DNA from: Plasmodiophora brassicae
Taxonomy: Eukaryota; Endomyxa; Phytomyxea; Plasmodiophorida; Plasmodiophoridae
Length of the DNA stretch: 64,000 nucleotides
Reading direction: 5' to 3'
NCBI GenBank assembly: GCA_039704465.1
Contig: JASFAU010000008.1
Location: forward strand, 1,116,001-1,180,000
This document shows, piece by piece, positions 46,401-56,775 of the stretch. The translations under genes and the position numbers were made by a program. Within the stretch, counting starts at the first letter, position 1, and every line of letters begins with the position of its first letter. The notes beneath the pieces are model-generated. The model was not told the DNA's origin. It searched no databases and worked only from the letters and a program-made list of their open reading frames with translations.

Positions 46401-47211
46401 CCTTGGGCACGACTGCCAGCGCGTGATTGCCCTTGTCATCGGGTGCAGATCCCAGGCCCAGTTGCGCATTCGCGTTGCAACCGGCACTGCGAACGCGACG
46501 ATCGGCGCCAACCGCCAGCAGGTGCGTCTTTCCGAACGCGAGCTCTTCAACCCCAATGCTCTGCAGGTCGTCTCGTATCCCCTCATAACGCGTGTCCAAC
46601 TCCAGGAAGTACAACGACGAGCTCTTGTCCGCCATGACCAAGACGACTGCGAACGTCGTTAAGCGCTGGATCCGTATTGCTGGTTCGGGCTTGACGTCTA
46701 ACCGTTCCCATGCCCGCAGGCGATCTTCCGTACGGCGGCACTGCTGATCCCAGCTGCTCGCAGGCGACCGGATAGGTCTGACAGGCCGATCCGCTGGTAC
46801 TCAGCGGCGGTGTCGCCCAGGCGGCCGAACACGTCAATGTCGCATGTGATGGCCGGTGCGGACACGGCGAACTCCACCATCGCTGAACGTCGATCGTGTA
46901 TCGCAGGTACAGCCAGTCACTGCGGTTACCATGGCTCGATTGGGTGACACGGGGCACCTCTATATTGGGCTGGCCACTGGCCAGGCAAGTGCGCGCGCGC
47001 GCTTTCACGACGGAGTCCGGTGTCCGCCGGAGCCCCGTGCGCAGTCGCAAATGCCGGCGCGCACGACGTTCGTGCTGCACATGGAACGTTGCTTGGCGAT
47101 GGTGGAGTTCGTTGGAGGAGGGCGTCATCGAAAGTTGTCGTTTCCCAGTGCCGTTGTTGCATGAGGCACGACAACTTCGATGCCGCCCTCTTCTCCTGCG
47201 AACCTCGCCAT
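43445..47211 (-). CDS. RCC1-repeat protein with C-terminal IPT/TIG-like domains
   Basis: The 5' part (46015-46641 and 45560-45850) has RCC1 repeats: IACGDDFTVALAAGSGSVWTF, ACGDRHSVALTRRGDVYTWG and NACGQLGLPGRG are typical propeller blades. An upstream exon at 46698-46880 ends KIACGHGNG and joins the first blade. The 3' part (43445-45500) has several beta-sandwich repeats on separate exons: SGGTLITLFGNGMASINGLVWVRF, typical of IPT/TIG, then repeats with NEMAVEISTSMDGTFYS, KIDVSYNGNEFMPCGQV and CTVELSLNGVDFTVVDV. The start is uncertain; ATG 47211 (MARFAGEEGGIEVVV) is the most upstream candidate. RCC1 plus TIG domains suggest a cytoskeletal or signalling scaffold, not a confident role. Confidence 0.72.
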
Positions 47212-48258
47212 CGCCCATCGTTCCCCATCCCTAGCTAGGTTGTTCCACGGACGTCCACGTTCCTGACATTGCAAGAAGCCGCGGGCCACCATGCGCGCAG
47301 CACCGAAAGCTATGGGAGCCGCCGTCATTACTCAGTAAACAGTTGTGATATCGACGTCGCTGGTTCGTCGCCGTGGCATCGGAAGCGTTTACCGCATTCC
47401 GGTCGACCAATGTGATAGAGCCCTCGACCTGTTGCGTTCGCCTGCACACGCCCGGTTGCAGTGCAATGAGAGGACCGTCTGAAGTTGGATGCCAACGTCA
47501 CCAAGGTGTGCAGGTGCGCTCAATGGTGTGCGGTCGCTGGCATTGCTGCTTGATGGGTTGATGTCGGACGCTGAAAACTGCAGGCAGCTCGTATGGACAA
47601 ACTCTATCACCTGATCACACATGCTGCACGTGCACACCACCTTACCCGAATGAACGATCGTTACTGGCTGGGCGCAGCAACCCCGACCCGTATCAACGCC
47701 CAACGCCGAAACAATAGGGCGGATGTGAACATGTCCCACGGATTGCTGCTGCTCAAACATGAACAAATGTAATCAACTGGACCCGCTTTATACGAACCCT
47801 ATGGTTGACCGTCATTGAGGACAACTAGCTAAGGGTGCCTCTCTCCGAAGAGACCTTCAATATGTACGCAAATCCAGAAATGGCGAATGCATTTGAGATC
47901 CCAGTCATGCGCAGCGTCATCAGGTCGTTGTGCCTGGCTTCAGCCTCGCTTGCCAATATCGTCCGTAATCACCGCTTCCTTGGGGTGAGGTAATTCGAAT
48001 CAACGTTGATTGCCGGCGACAGTTCTGGATCGCATGCCAACATGTACATAGAGAACAAGAATTTCCTGCTGGAGCATAATGCAGCGCAGTTGTGCTCGTT
48101 GTTTACGCAGCACGTGACACTCTGAATAATCAGTGTGTACCCCCCCCCCCCCCCCAAGTACAGTAATTTAATGCTGGCCTATCTATAACGATTCAATGAA
48201 CTGCCCTGCAATTGGATCTGTCATCAGTTGAGGTAATTGTCCAGGAGAACGGTGCCGT
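47212..48258. other. Intergenic region with poly-C tract
   Basis: No gene recognised. A minus-strand frame at 47389-47766 has a few Cys pairs but no convincing domain. A run of about 15-16 C lies near 48140-48156. Confidence 0.4.
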
Positions 48259-48472
48259 TGTAGTCCCGTGTCTGCAGACTCTTGACGGCACGTAATGACA
48301 CAGAAACAGAATGACGTTTATCGATCGCATCGTCACGACGACGTCAGCCTCGCCACGTCATCGTGCTAAATCGGGGCACGCAGTTTGTCTAAATATAGTC
48401 CAGGACCGTCAGGTCAGGTGGCAGCACGTTGATGTAGGGAACGAGACGCTATAAATAGAGCCCCGCTCTACA
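48259..48472 (-). repeat. LTR, left copy (3' LTR in element orientation)
   Basis: 214 bp, TGTAG...CTACA. A TATAAATA box at about 48450-48457 reads on the plus strand, opposite to the gag-pol direction; the minus strand reads TATTTATA. Confidence 0.92.
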
Positions 48473-48487
48473 CTGCCTTTCTCCAAA
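48473..48487 (-). promoter_or_regulatory. Polypurine tract
   Basis: On minus, GGAGAAAGGCAG directly precedes the 3' LTR, the expected position for plus-strand DNA priming. Confidence 0.65.
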
Positions 48488-49233
48488 CTCGTGACCGGAA
48501 TCATCGTGAGCACGTAGTACGTAGATGGTGAAGTTGACAGAAGGTAGTGTGAGACTCGGAATCACCCAATACTCACTAAAAACCACCTTGTAACCCCAAG
48601 GGAAAAATCGGTGGAAAATCCATTTACGGACACCCTTGCCACCAAACACCATCGGTGCAACGAAGACATCAGCGATGGTGCGCTCGACCCACATAGGTGG
48701 AGCCCGGTCCATATACATCTGAAAAGTATCATTCACCTAACTCAGCGGCCGACCCACATAGGTGGACCCCCAGCGCAACAGAGTCTCGATAGCCAGTACG
48801 CCCTGCCAGAGTCAACTGCGGTGAAGAGGAACTTAACAGACGCTGCCGACTGCCTCGTGATCGTAACGTATCCATGAGGTCACCGTCATGACCCATCGAG
48901 GAACGTATTGGCCTCTCATAGGAGTGCCATAAACCATAGTCGCATGACGTCCATGACAACCAGGTTAACTGATCCCATGACGTCCATGAAAATCAGTGAA
49001 GCGGGTCCCAACGTTTTGAGTACCCGGTCCTCAGCTATAGAAGACCATGATCCAGATCATCTTCGTAACGTTCACCATGAACCGATACGGTGGCGTCGTC
49101 CGTGATTAGGTCCCGACGCAACGTAGGAAGCGTATACGATTGTTGATTCCTACGAACCCAACAACCGTAAATCATGGATACCTTGCACCCATACCTAATG
49201 TTTTGTTCGTCGCTTCCGTTGCGCTTGTCGCTT

Positions 49234-50859
49234 TCACGTATTCGTACGCTTTTGCATCGGCGCCATTTCTCGTAACGCCTCCACTTGCGGATGATAATCT
49301 CCGAGACGTCGTATAAGCTTCTGGACTAGTTCGGGAACATCTTCGTAGATGACACGAGCAGGTTCCCACGTTGCTTCCGCCTCGTCGAATCCAGACCATA
49401 GAACCTTGATCTGAAGTTCTTGCGTTTCTCGATCCACTCGACAGTCCAGTAGATCGTCCACCAACAGCTGGTTATCAGCGTGCTGGAGTTGACGCTTGAG
49501 ATCGACGGTCATGTTCAGATCGGCGTCAGCGTATCGTCGAATTCGTTGTGAGTGTGCGTTGAAGTGTCGTTCAGTGAGCGGGTCTTCCAGCTCGTACACT
49601 TGATCGTTGATCATCTTGACGACTCGATATGGGCCTCGCCACTGGGCTATCAACTTCTGAGCAGGACCCGGTACCGGTTTTGCGTTGAGCACGTAGTCGC
49701 CAACGATGAACGATTCGTAGTGGCTCTTGTTCAGGCGTCGTCGCTGTTGTCGCACATTAGACGCATGCCGTTGTGCCTTTGCTTCATCAACGGCCTTGTG
49801 AATCTCGTCGAGGACCTCTTGTAACGTCGGCACATACTTGGCGAATCCTTCAGGTGGTATGCGTCGCCATTGTCTCTCCTTCGGATCCCAGATCTGGTCG
49901 AGCGGGCTTTCTGGCGAACGCCCCGTGACGACCGTGATCGGCGCGTAACCGTTGAGACGTCGACTTGGCGTGTGATTAATGACGTGCTGAACGACTGGAC
50001 ACAAGTACGGCCAGTTGTGCGTCGTAATCTGGGCCTCGTTCAGGATCGAACGCATGACGTTGAGCACAGTGCGGTTTGCGCGCTCCACCGTGCCATTGGC
50101 CCATGGACAGTATGCAGTCGTGATGTGATGCTGAACATCTCGTAACCTGGTAAGCTCCTCCATGATTTCCGCCGTGAAGTGTGAACCACCGTCCGTGACC
50201 AGGTACTCAGGCGTCGCGAAATCAGCAATCCACTGATTCAGAGCTTCCGTAGCAACACGACTTGTCGCCTCAGCTGATGGGATCAGGCGTACGTAGCCGC
50301 TGAAGTCGTCGTCCTTCAAGAGCAGGATGTACGTGTACTGGTGGTCCGTGCCCCTGACTGGCTCCACGTAGAGGTAATCCATGGTGAGCACGTCGAACGG
50401 CTTGTGGCCATGCAACGCTTCACCAAGTGGTCTTGGAACTTTCTTACCACCGCGTGTCGTAATGCAATGCAGACATTGCTGGCACATCGCTTGAATGTCC
50501 TGACTGATCTTCTTCCAGGCGAAGCGCTCCATGATCATCTGCTTGGTTACGTCGTACGCACGATGACCAGCGCTCGCGCAATGACCAATAATCAGGATCC
50601 GTAGTCGTAGACTCTTGCAGTCCAGATGGCATGGGATGAGAACAGCTTTGTCCTCGTTCTTCCACAAACGATCAGCTTCGTCGAAGTAGACGCCATTGTC
50701 AATCTTCTCGTCCCGTGACAGTACTCGCTGTGCATCGCGAATCTCCGTCTCCGTCGGCCAGCTAAACTCAGGATGCTGTCGAGGAGTGACTCGCAAGTCG
50801 TCGTAAGCTCCATGATGCGTGCTGCTCGACATGACAAGGCGATACGACCGGCGCCCCAT
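49234..50859 (-). CDS. Retrotransposon integrase with chromodomain
   Basis: 541-residue frame. The zinc-binding region (HLDCK, then GHCASAGH and CQQCLHC) is followed by the catalytic core with LTMDYLYVEPV, VTDGGSHFTAE and GTVERANRTV, giving the DDE triad. Near the C-terminus LQIKVLWSGFDEAEATWEPA is a chromodomain, placing the element among chromoviruses. This frame overlaps the RT/RNase H frame (to 50592) in a different phase, so either ribosomal frameshifting or an inactivating indel lies near 50850. Confidence 0.9.
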   Translation of the reverse strand: MGRRSYRLVMSSSTHHGAYDDLRVTPRQHPEFSWPTETEIRDAQRVLSRDEKIDNGVYFDEADRLWKNEDKAVLIPCHLDCKSLRLRILIIGHCASAGHRAYDVTKQMIMERFAWKKISQDIQAMCQQCLHCITTRGGKKVPRPLGEALHGHKPFDVLTMDYLYVEPVRGTDHQYTYILLLKDDDFSGYVRLIPSAEATSRVATEALNQWIADFATPEYLVTDGGSHFTAEIMEELTRLRDVQHHITTAYCPWANGTVERANRTVLNVMRSILNEAQITTHNWPYLCPVVQHVINHTPSRRLNGYAPITVVTGRSPESPLDQIWDPKERQWRRIPPEGFAKYVPTLQEVLDEIHKAVDEAKAQRHASNVRQQRRRLNKSHYESFIVGDYVLNAKPVPGPAQKLIAQWRGPYRVVKMINDQVYELEDPLTERHFNAHSQRIRRYADADLNMTVDLKRQLQHADNQLLVDDLLDCRVDRETQELQIKVLWSGFDEAEATWEPARVIYEDVPELVQKLIRRLGDYHPQVEALREMAPMQKRTNT

Positions 50860-52374
50860 CTTGTCAGCAGGTCAGCCCAGACGTTGTCCTCTCCGGCGAT
50901 GCTCTTCGTCTGGTAGCGGAACCCCTGCAGGTGCAACGCCCAACGTTCCAGCTTCTGGGCGGTGTGCTTCTTCATTTCGGAGTCCTGACTGAAAATGAAC
51001 GTCAGATTGCGATGATCGGTATAGAGTAGGAACTCTCGTGATGTCTGAAGCAGGAAGTCCCCGCGTTCCGTGGCGTAGATGATCGCGGCCGCCTCCTTCT
51101 CGGGCGTAGACCATCGTAGTTCTGAACCAGCGAAGCGTTTGCCGTAGAACGCGAGAGGTTCGTGACGTTGATCGCAAACAGGCAGGTCGATATCCTCCAA
51201 CGGGATCTGCGTGATGACAGCTGCCCATGCCGTTTCACTTGCGTCGGTGAATAGGCATGTCTGGTAGTTCGACTTCGGGTAGGCCAGCTGAACGTGTTGA
51301 ATCAGGGCGAACCGTATGTCCGTAAATGACTTGTTGTGCTGGTCACTCCAACCCAACGCGTCAAGCGTGATCGATGATGGCGTTGCGGATCGAATACGCT
51401 TCAACTCGTCATTGGCCCGATCGATAATGTCTTGTAGTGGACGGATGATACAGGGATAGCCGGGTATGTGAGTACGCATCCAGTTGGCCGCCCATAGGAA
51501 CTGCTGCAACTCCTTGACAGTTCGCGGACGCGACATGGTCGTAAGCGCTTCGATACGTTCTGGGTCGTGTCGTACACCATCACGTGAGTAGATTCGCCCG
51601 CACCACTTCAGTTCACGAGCGAATAACGTGCACTTGCCCGGATTCAGTTTCACATTGCGTTCACGACATCTCTCAAGAACCCGCGTCAGCTGATGTAGCA
51701 GGTCGTCCTCTGACTTTGCGAATCCAAGGAGGTCGTCGATCCATATCAGCAGATTGTCCTTCATGTCGTCGAAGATCGCTGCCATCCGAGCATGAAATTG
51801 AATTGCCGAGTTCATGCCTCCTTGAATACTCCTCGTAGGCGTATAGACAGCGTCGTCCGTCATGAAGCTGAACATTTCTTGGCATTCCTTTGCCAAAGGC
51901 ATTAGCCAGAAGCCTTTGAACGCGTCGATCGTGAAGAAGCATGTCATGCCAGCAAGCTTGCGCGTGACCGCCTCCACGTTAGGCATCGGCCAGGCGGTGG
52001 GGACACACCGCGCGTTGACCTGGCGTAGGTCGACACATAGACGGTAGCCGTCGCCCTTCGGTTTCTTTACGACTAAGACGGGACTTGCCCAGCGAGAGTT
52101 CATGTTCATGTAGATGAGACCGTTCTCCTTGAGCATTTTGACCATATCGTCAAGGAATTCCTTCTGCTTCGGGTTGTAGAACCGCGGCTTGCACCGGTAA
52201 GGCGTAACATCCGGCTTCAGCTGCGTTACCATCGGTTCGACATCGACAGGCTTATCTTGCCCCAGCCGCGTACGGAATTCGTTCAGGTGTCGTCGCAATA
52301 TCAGACGTAGTCGACTAACTCCATGTCGGGACATTCCGTTGAGGCGTGCTTGATGCACCATTCGATTGCACGAC
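50592..52374 (-). CDS. Retrotransposon reverse transcriptase and RNase H
   Basis: The open frame extends to 52556, but 52375-52556 belongs to the inserted transposon's end, so the element's own part starts at 52374. RT motifs: WASPVLVVKKPKGDGYRLCVDLRQVN, then LLIWIDDLLGFAK as the active site (Trp in place of the usual Tyr/Phe of YxDD). RNase H has LFTDASETAWAAVI, EKEAAAIIYA and YTDHRNL. The end (WADLLTRWG) is where the integrase frame takes over. The upstream protease half is at 56003-56775, beyond the nested element. Confidence 0.88.
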
Positions 52375-52396
52375 CACTGGGCCGAAAATGGATTCA
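52375..52396 (+). repeat. Left terminal inverted repeat of nested transposon
   Basis: Begins CACTGGGCCGAAAAT; pairs with 55978-55999. Confidence 0.82.
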
Positions 52397-52867
52397 GCGC
52401 GGATACATCCGCGAGGCCTTGTATCGCCACTGTATTCCAAGGTTCGATACATTGGTGATATATCTGCCAAACATATTGCCAGTGTATCTGATTGCATTCA
52501 TTGCCAATACAGCATATCGCAGAGTCCGGATGGTCTTTAACATGCTTTAGTAGCACATGCCTACATTGTTTATAGTCAGTAGCTGGTTGACACCAACGCC
52601 AGGGGAATAGCGTTTGCTCTCAAGAGAAGGCATACAAAAGGAACAGCTGAGGCGGCCTCGCTATCGTTGACGACGTCGTCGCCGACTCGCTGGCAGATGA
52701 CTAGGCACTAGGCCGAGCAACGTTACAACGGACAGCATGCACGATGGGGAACATCGGGCTATCCTGCAGGCGATGCGTAGCAACACGGTCCTTGTCTAGG
52801 TAGAGTGACGTCGCAGGAATGGGGGGCGGCAATCGGACACGAGATCATGTCCGAACCATCTGCTCAA

Positions 52868-53536
52868 TCATAGCAAATGGTGAATCAAGGAGTCAACCAG
52901 GTGGAGCCGTGCTTTACCGCTGCAGTGGAGTAATTCAAGCGTTAGCGATTGTATCGCTAAACGCGGCGGCGCCAGCGGCATCTCGATGCGAAGTACTTCG
53001 TTGATTGCTCCTAAGTGCACGTCCCCGTTTGTATCAGCGAATGCCGCAACGTAATCGTTGTCGGTTGTCGAATGACGGCCATGTCGCGCCTGCCACCTTA
53101 CATGTCCTGGACGATGCATGCGTTAGTAACTATAGGTGGGTGCAATATAAAGAGCAATCGTACCGAACTTCACACTTTGGAAGGTTGTGGCATTTGATGG
53201 AAGTAGACAGCAGCCGTAACTATCATGACAGAACTCGTCAAAGACGTCGATAGCGCCTGTCACTTCGTCATAGTTACCGACTCGCGCGACCGTCGTTTCA
53301 GCGAACCTACTGCATGCCTCCAGGTAGTGCAGAGCCCATGGATGTTCCTTGAACGCTTGCCAGTCCTTGTGTGACAAGGTTGATGGATCCAGCATCGAAT
53401 GTCCAGTGATAAGATGAAGGGTTTCGCCTGATGTTCGGGGAATTCCAACGACATAATGTTCGCCGCCACATCCATGCCAGAATATCGCATTTGCCCAAAC
53501 ACGAGAGGATTCCCATGATTGCAGGAGTATTCCGAA
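52868..53536 (-). CDS. Transposon-carried protein of unknown family, 3' exons
   Basis: Two exons. 53164-53536 (acceptor GTAG) reads LLQSWESSRVWANAIFWHGC, GIPRTSGETLHLITGHSMLD and DWQAFKEHPWALHYLEACSR. The intron 53107-53163 (57 nt) contains a perfect TACTAAC branch site. The second exon, 52868-53106, reads HVRWQARHGRHSTTDNDYVA and GDVHLGAINEVLRI, ending HLVDSLIHHLL. The joined frame is open throughout, which supports the splice. Upstream exons probably exist between 53540 and about 54400, but I could not resolve them. As it sits inside a DNA transposon it may be the C-terminal part of the transposase; no catalytic residues were identified. Confidence 0.6.
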
Positions 53537-54854
53537 CTACGGCCACACCTGAGGAGAGTAACGGCTATCAACAGACATATCGCCAAAGGGACCAATTAGA
53601 TGCATGCGTTGATTACCTCAGCCTCACCGCAGCTGACGTTATCTGGTAATTTGCGGAAATGTTCCTTGGCTGCCCCCTTGTCGATCCATCATTCTATAGG
53701 GGAAGTCCAGACAAAGCCGCGACCTGGACCGACGTACTTGACACTATATATCGGGAACGTGGACTTAAAGGAAGGCACCTACAGTGACGCTCCCATAAGT
53801 TGTCTGCCTGAGAGCAGAGTCCAGTCGATCAACTTACTGATATTGTAAAACGAAACGGGCGGCAGCATCTCGAGCTTTGTCAGACAGCGGCGAAACTGCA
53901 ACGCTATCTGAGGAGCACCTGCCGTCCTCGTCGGTGCTTTCCAGCGGGGTTCAGCCGTCGTCTTCATCATTACGAAGACTAGTAGGGCCGCGCTTCCAGA
54001 GTGTCGCGGTATACCGCCAACGGGGCGCCCTTGCGGGTTGTCGTCAAGTGACAGTGCTCCCCTGACATCACTGTCATAGGGTGGGGACAACCCTCCGCGG
54101 TTGAGATGCAGCGGCACCTGGTTACCATCCCCGGATGGTAACGAATCCCGGCGCGATGGAACTCGTGGATCCCATGGTGAGCGCGACGAATTCGTTGGCG
54201 GCCACAGACGACTGGAATCGGACGCGGTCGCGCGGTGGCGGACGTTGCGTTTGGGGGGTGACATCGATACGCGGTGCCTCGTAGTACCACGTCGCATAGG
54301 CTCGACCTGCACCGGGAAGCACTGTACTGTCACGAGACTAAACCCATCGATCTCCGCCCCATCGGGGCAGACGCCGGCACGTGAGTCACCCAGGCAACCA
54401 CATCGTACCGTCACGGCCATGGGTTGCGCCGGAAAATGGTGTCTTTAAACATCGAAAACATTGCCATGTCGTGCGCGTGCTGCGGTATATTGAGGTTCGC
54501 CCTAATATTGAGTGGATCACGGACTCCGACAACATCCGCGAGGGCGGAGGAGGCCGCGGAGGCGCGTTATTTGAAAGGACTACCGTACGACGTCGATGGC
54601 GCCCGCATCTTCTCGCCGGCAGGCGGACGTTCGCGAAGTCGCGTTCGAGCCGCGCCAGCCGGGGTTCCGCCTTCGCCAATCGCGTCCCTGGAAGACGAAG
54701 ACAAGCAGTCTCGTCGTGACGGCCTGGCTGCGTCTCCTCCGAATCAACTGTCTTTTCACCACCCGTGTCCGATCGGGAAGAAAGGTTGCACCGACGACAC
54801 ACGATCGCACTATCATACGTTTGAATGGTCTTCCTTTAGCAGTGAGGGAAAAAC

Positions 54855-55644
54855 ATGGGAATGGCGGCAGCGGCAGTGCAAAGACTGGACCGTCTATTGA
54901 TCCAGTCTCACCTGCAGTCATTTCTCGGCAAAGGTGTCCGCCAGAGAAACGTCTCGGCGCGCGTTCAATTTCTCTTGTGCAAGGAAACGTTGAGGCAGTA
55001 TGTAGAATCTATATCTCGTTTGCAACAAATTTGACATGTTCCGTTGTCAGGTTGGTCCTGGACCACAAGCTGGCAGATGTTGTGGCCTTGTCTACTAAAA
55101 AGGAGTTGCCAAGACGGGTACAGCAATGGCTTGTGGAGGAACACCAGATCGAGCAGGCCGTTGCTGAGACGTTTCCGTTCGAAGAAATCAAAATCTGTAA
55201 GTTCGGTTAAGCGTGCCATGTCGGCCTTGCTTCTTATTGGGATGCGTTACAGTCATCCAAAATGAGCTCAAGCATCGACGGCTCGCCTCAGGCATCTCAA
55301 CAAGCAACAAGAGCCCTGTCAAGAGGCAGAAAGCGTGCCTTGTCGATCATCCGAGCTTGATGATGGATGACCACGGCATCGCTGTCAACGCGGACGTTGG
55401 AATCGTTGACCGCTGTGTCGGTCTGCTGCTGCAACAGGGCCTTCCGCAAGAATGGTTTTGCTTCCTGGAAGTGCTGCGAAGTGAAATAGCACTCCAGTGC
55501 CCGATGTTCGACAACGTACGTAACGCTCTCCACCAAGGTCGACTTGCCGCGTCACGTCGGCAATTGGATCCGGCGGCATCTAGCACGGCAATGACGCTCC
55601 CGTCGAACGGCAAGGGACGATGGTATTGTCACAGAAAATTCTGA
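54855..55644 (+). CDS. Three-exon gene of unknown function inside the nested transposon
   Basis: Exon 1, 54855-54997, starts MGMAAAAVQRLDRLLIQSHL. The intron 54998-55050 (53 nt) joins to LVLDHKLADVVALSTKKELP. The intron 55197-55252 (56 nt) joins to IQNELKHRRLASGISTSNKS, and the last exon runs through VDRCVGLLLQQGLPQEWFCF to a stop at 55644. Both introns are GT-AG and joining keeps one frame of about 226 residues. Helical protein with no recognised domain. It runs opposite to the other gene in the element and may be a second transposon protein (as in two-gene CACTA elements) or captured host DNA. An alternative donor near 55518 is possible. Confidence 0.6.
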
Positions 55645-55977
55645 GCTGTGAAATGTGAATACAGTACGCGAATCCATTCGTTTCAGAAGTCTTGGAAAAA
55701 TGGCATTCGTACTCACAATGTATCGTGGTCGGATACAGAACAAGTATTCCGCCCATACATTGTCGATACAGCTGTCAGCGATCGGATGTCCTGCGACGTA
55801 TTACGCAGTGCATGTTGAGTACAGATCTACATGTCGGGGATGTATTGCGCCGCGCAGTCGGAATGCAGTTATATATGGCTTCAACCTACTGGACTGCGCA
55901 GACAGGGTACATCGTTCTATATCGTCAATGTATCATATCTGGGTACATCGGCAATATGCGGAGTTTTGTATTGCGAA

Positions 55978-55999
55978 TGAATTTATTTTCGGTCCAGTG
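55978..55999 (-). repeat. Right terminal inverted repeat of nested transposon
   Basis: Read on minus it begins CACTGGACCGAAAAT; the flanking GAC duplication follows at 56000-56002. Confidence 0.82.
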
Positions 56000-56002
56000 G
56001 AC

Positions 56003-56775
56003 GTTTCGATCTCGTGCACGTTGATTGGTCCCAGGTCGACTTCACTTGAAGATGGCTCAGCGGAGTCTGGTTCCTGAGGGGCTTGAAAGTAGTCGCTTCC
56101 AAGCGTTGCCATTCTAGCAGCAATGCGCCGCACAGTCTCGATTGAATCGACGTCGACTGCCGCACATCCTGACAGCGTGTCCATCTCGGTACATCCTGAT
56201 GCGATGATGTTCTCCAGCTGCTTATGCGGGTTGATGCCAAGCGCAGATAGAAGATTGTCACCGAACAGGATCACTGGAATCGTGTCGCAGACGTAGTAGG
56301 TCACATGGTACAGCTTAAGGTTGCCAACCTCGGTCTCCAGAGTCGTGACTGGAACTTGTACCATTCTCGTGATCGTCCCGATGACCTTGCCCTCCGCGGA
56401 AGAGATTTCTCGTGGCTGGACGTCGCGAAATGTGGCATCATTCAACTGGTCAGCGATATGGCCAGGTATGATATTTCCACCACGACAGCCCGAATCCAGT
56501 TCGTAGGGAACGCGCATGCCTTCCAGCACTACCCGTTGCAAATCGTCCTCAGTCCCAGTGTACCCGTCAGTCTTCTGGACCTTTATAGGGCGATTGGCGC
56601 GGACAAGCTCAATGCAGCGCTCCTTCGATGGTTTCGTTGGGCAGACTCGCAACCCGTGGTCGCCGCCGCAATTCCAGCAAGTGATCTTGCCGGCGTTCTT
56701 CTTCTCAGGGTCGTCGTCCCTCCGTCGCTTTGTCGCATTCCCGTTCGCTTGTGCTTCAGGATCTCGAGCCTCCAC
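56003..56775 (-). CDS. Retrotransposon nucleocapsid zinc knuckle and aspartic protease
   Basis: The frame runs 55933-56775, but positions below 56003 are in the target duplication and the nested transposon. The CCHC knuckle CWNCGGDHGLRVCP is followed by the protease active site ELDSGCRGGNII (D-S-G) and later DTIPVILFGDNLL. It overlaps the end of gag by 20 nt and is shifted +1 (or -2) relative to it, so frameshifting is expected for expression. The protein would continue into RT if the nested element were absent. Confidence 0.85.

Larger units (their letters stand above)
52375..55999. mobile_element. CACTA (EnSpm/CMC)-like DNA transposon nested in the retrotransposon
   Basis: Ends are inverted: CACTGGGCCGAAAATGGATT from 52375 on plus and CACTGGACCGAAAATAAATT read inward on minus from 55999 (19 of the first 22 bases agree). 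The 3 bp GAC flank both ends (52372-52374 and 56000-56002). Removing the insert and one GAC (3,628 bp) puts the protease frame in phase with the RT frame. Both subterminal regions are rich in ATACA/TGTAT words. CACTG ends and 3-bp duplications fit the EnSpm/CACTA superfamily; no DDE core was identified. 53540-54854 is probably further exons of unresolved splicing. Confidence 0.82.

Noticed and set aside
47389..47766. 125-residue minus frame with CTCSMCDQVIEFVHTSC
   Set aside because: It resembles no known finger pattern and has no supporting splice or leader signals; probably chance.
52375..52556. N-terminal part of the RT frame beginning at 52556
   Set aside because: It lies inside the nested transposon's terminal region; the retrotransposon's own reading begins at 52374.
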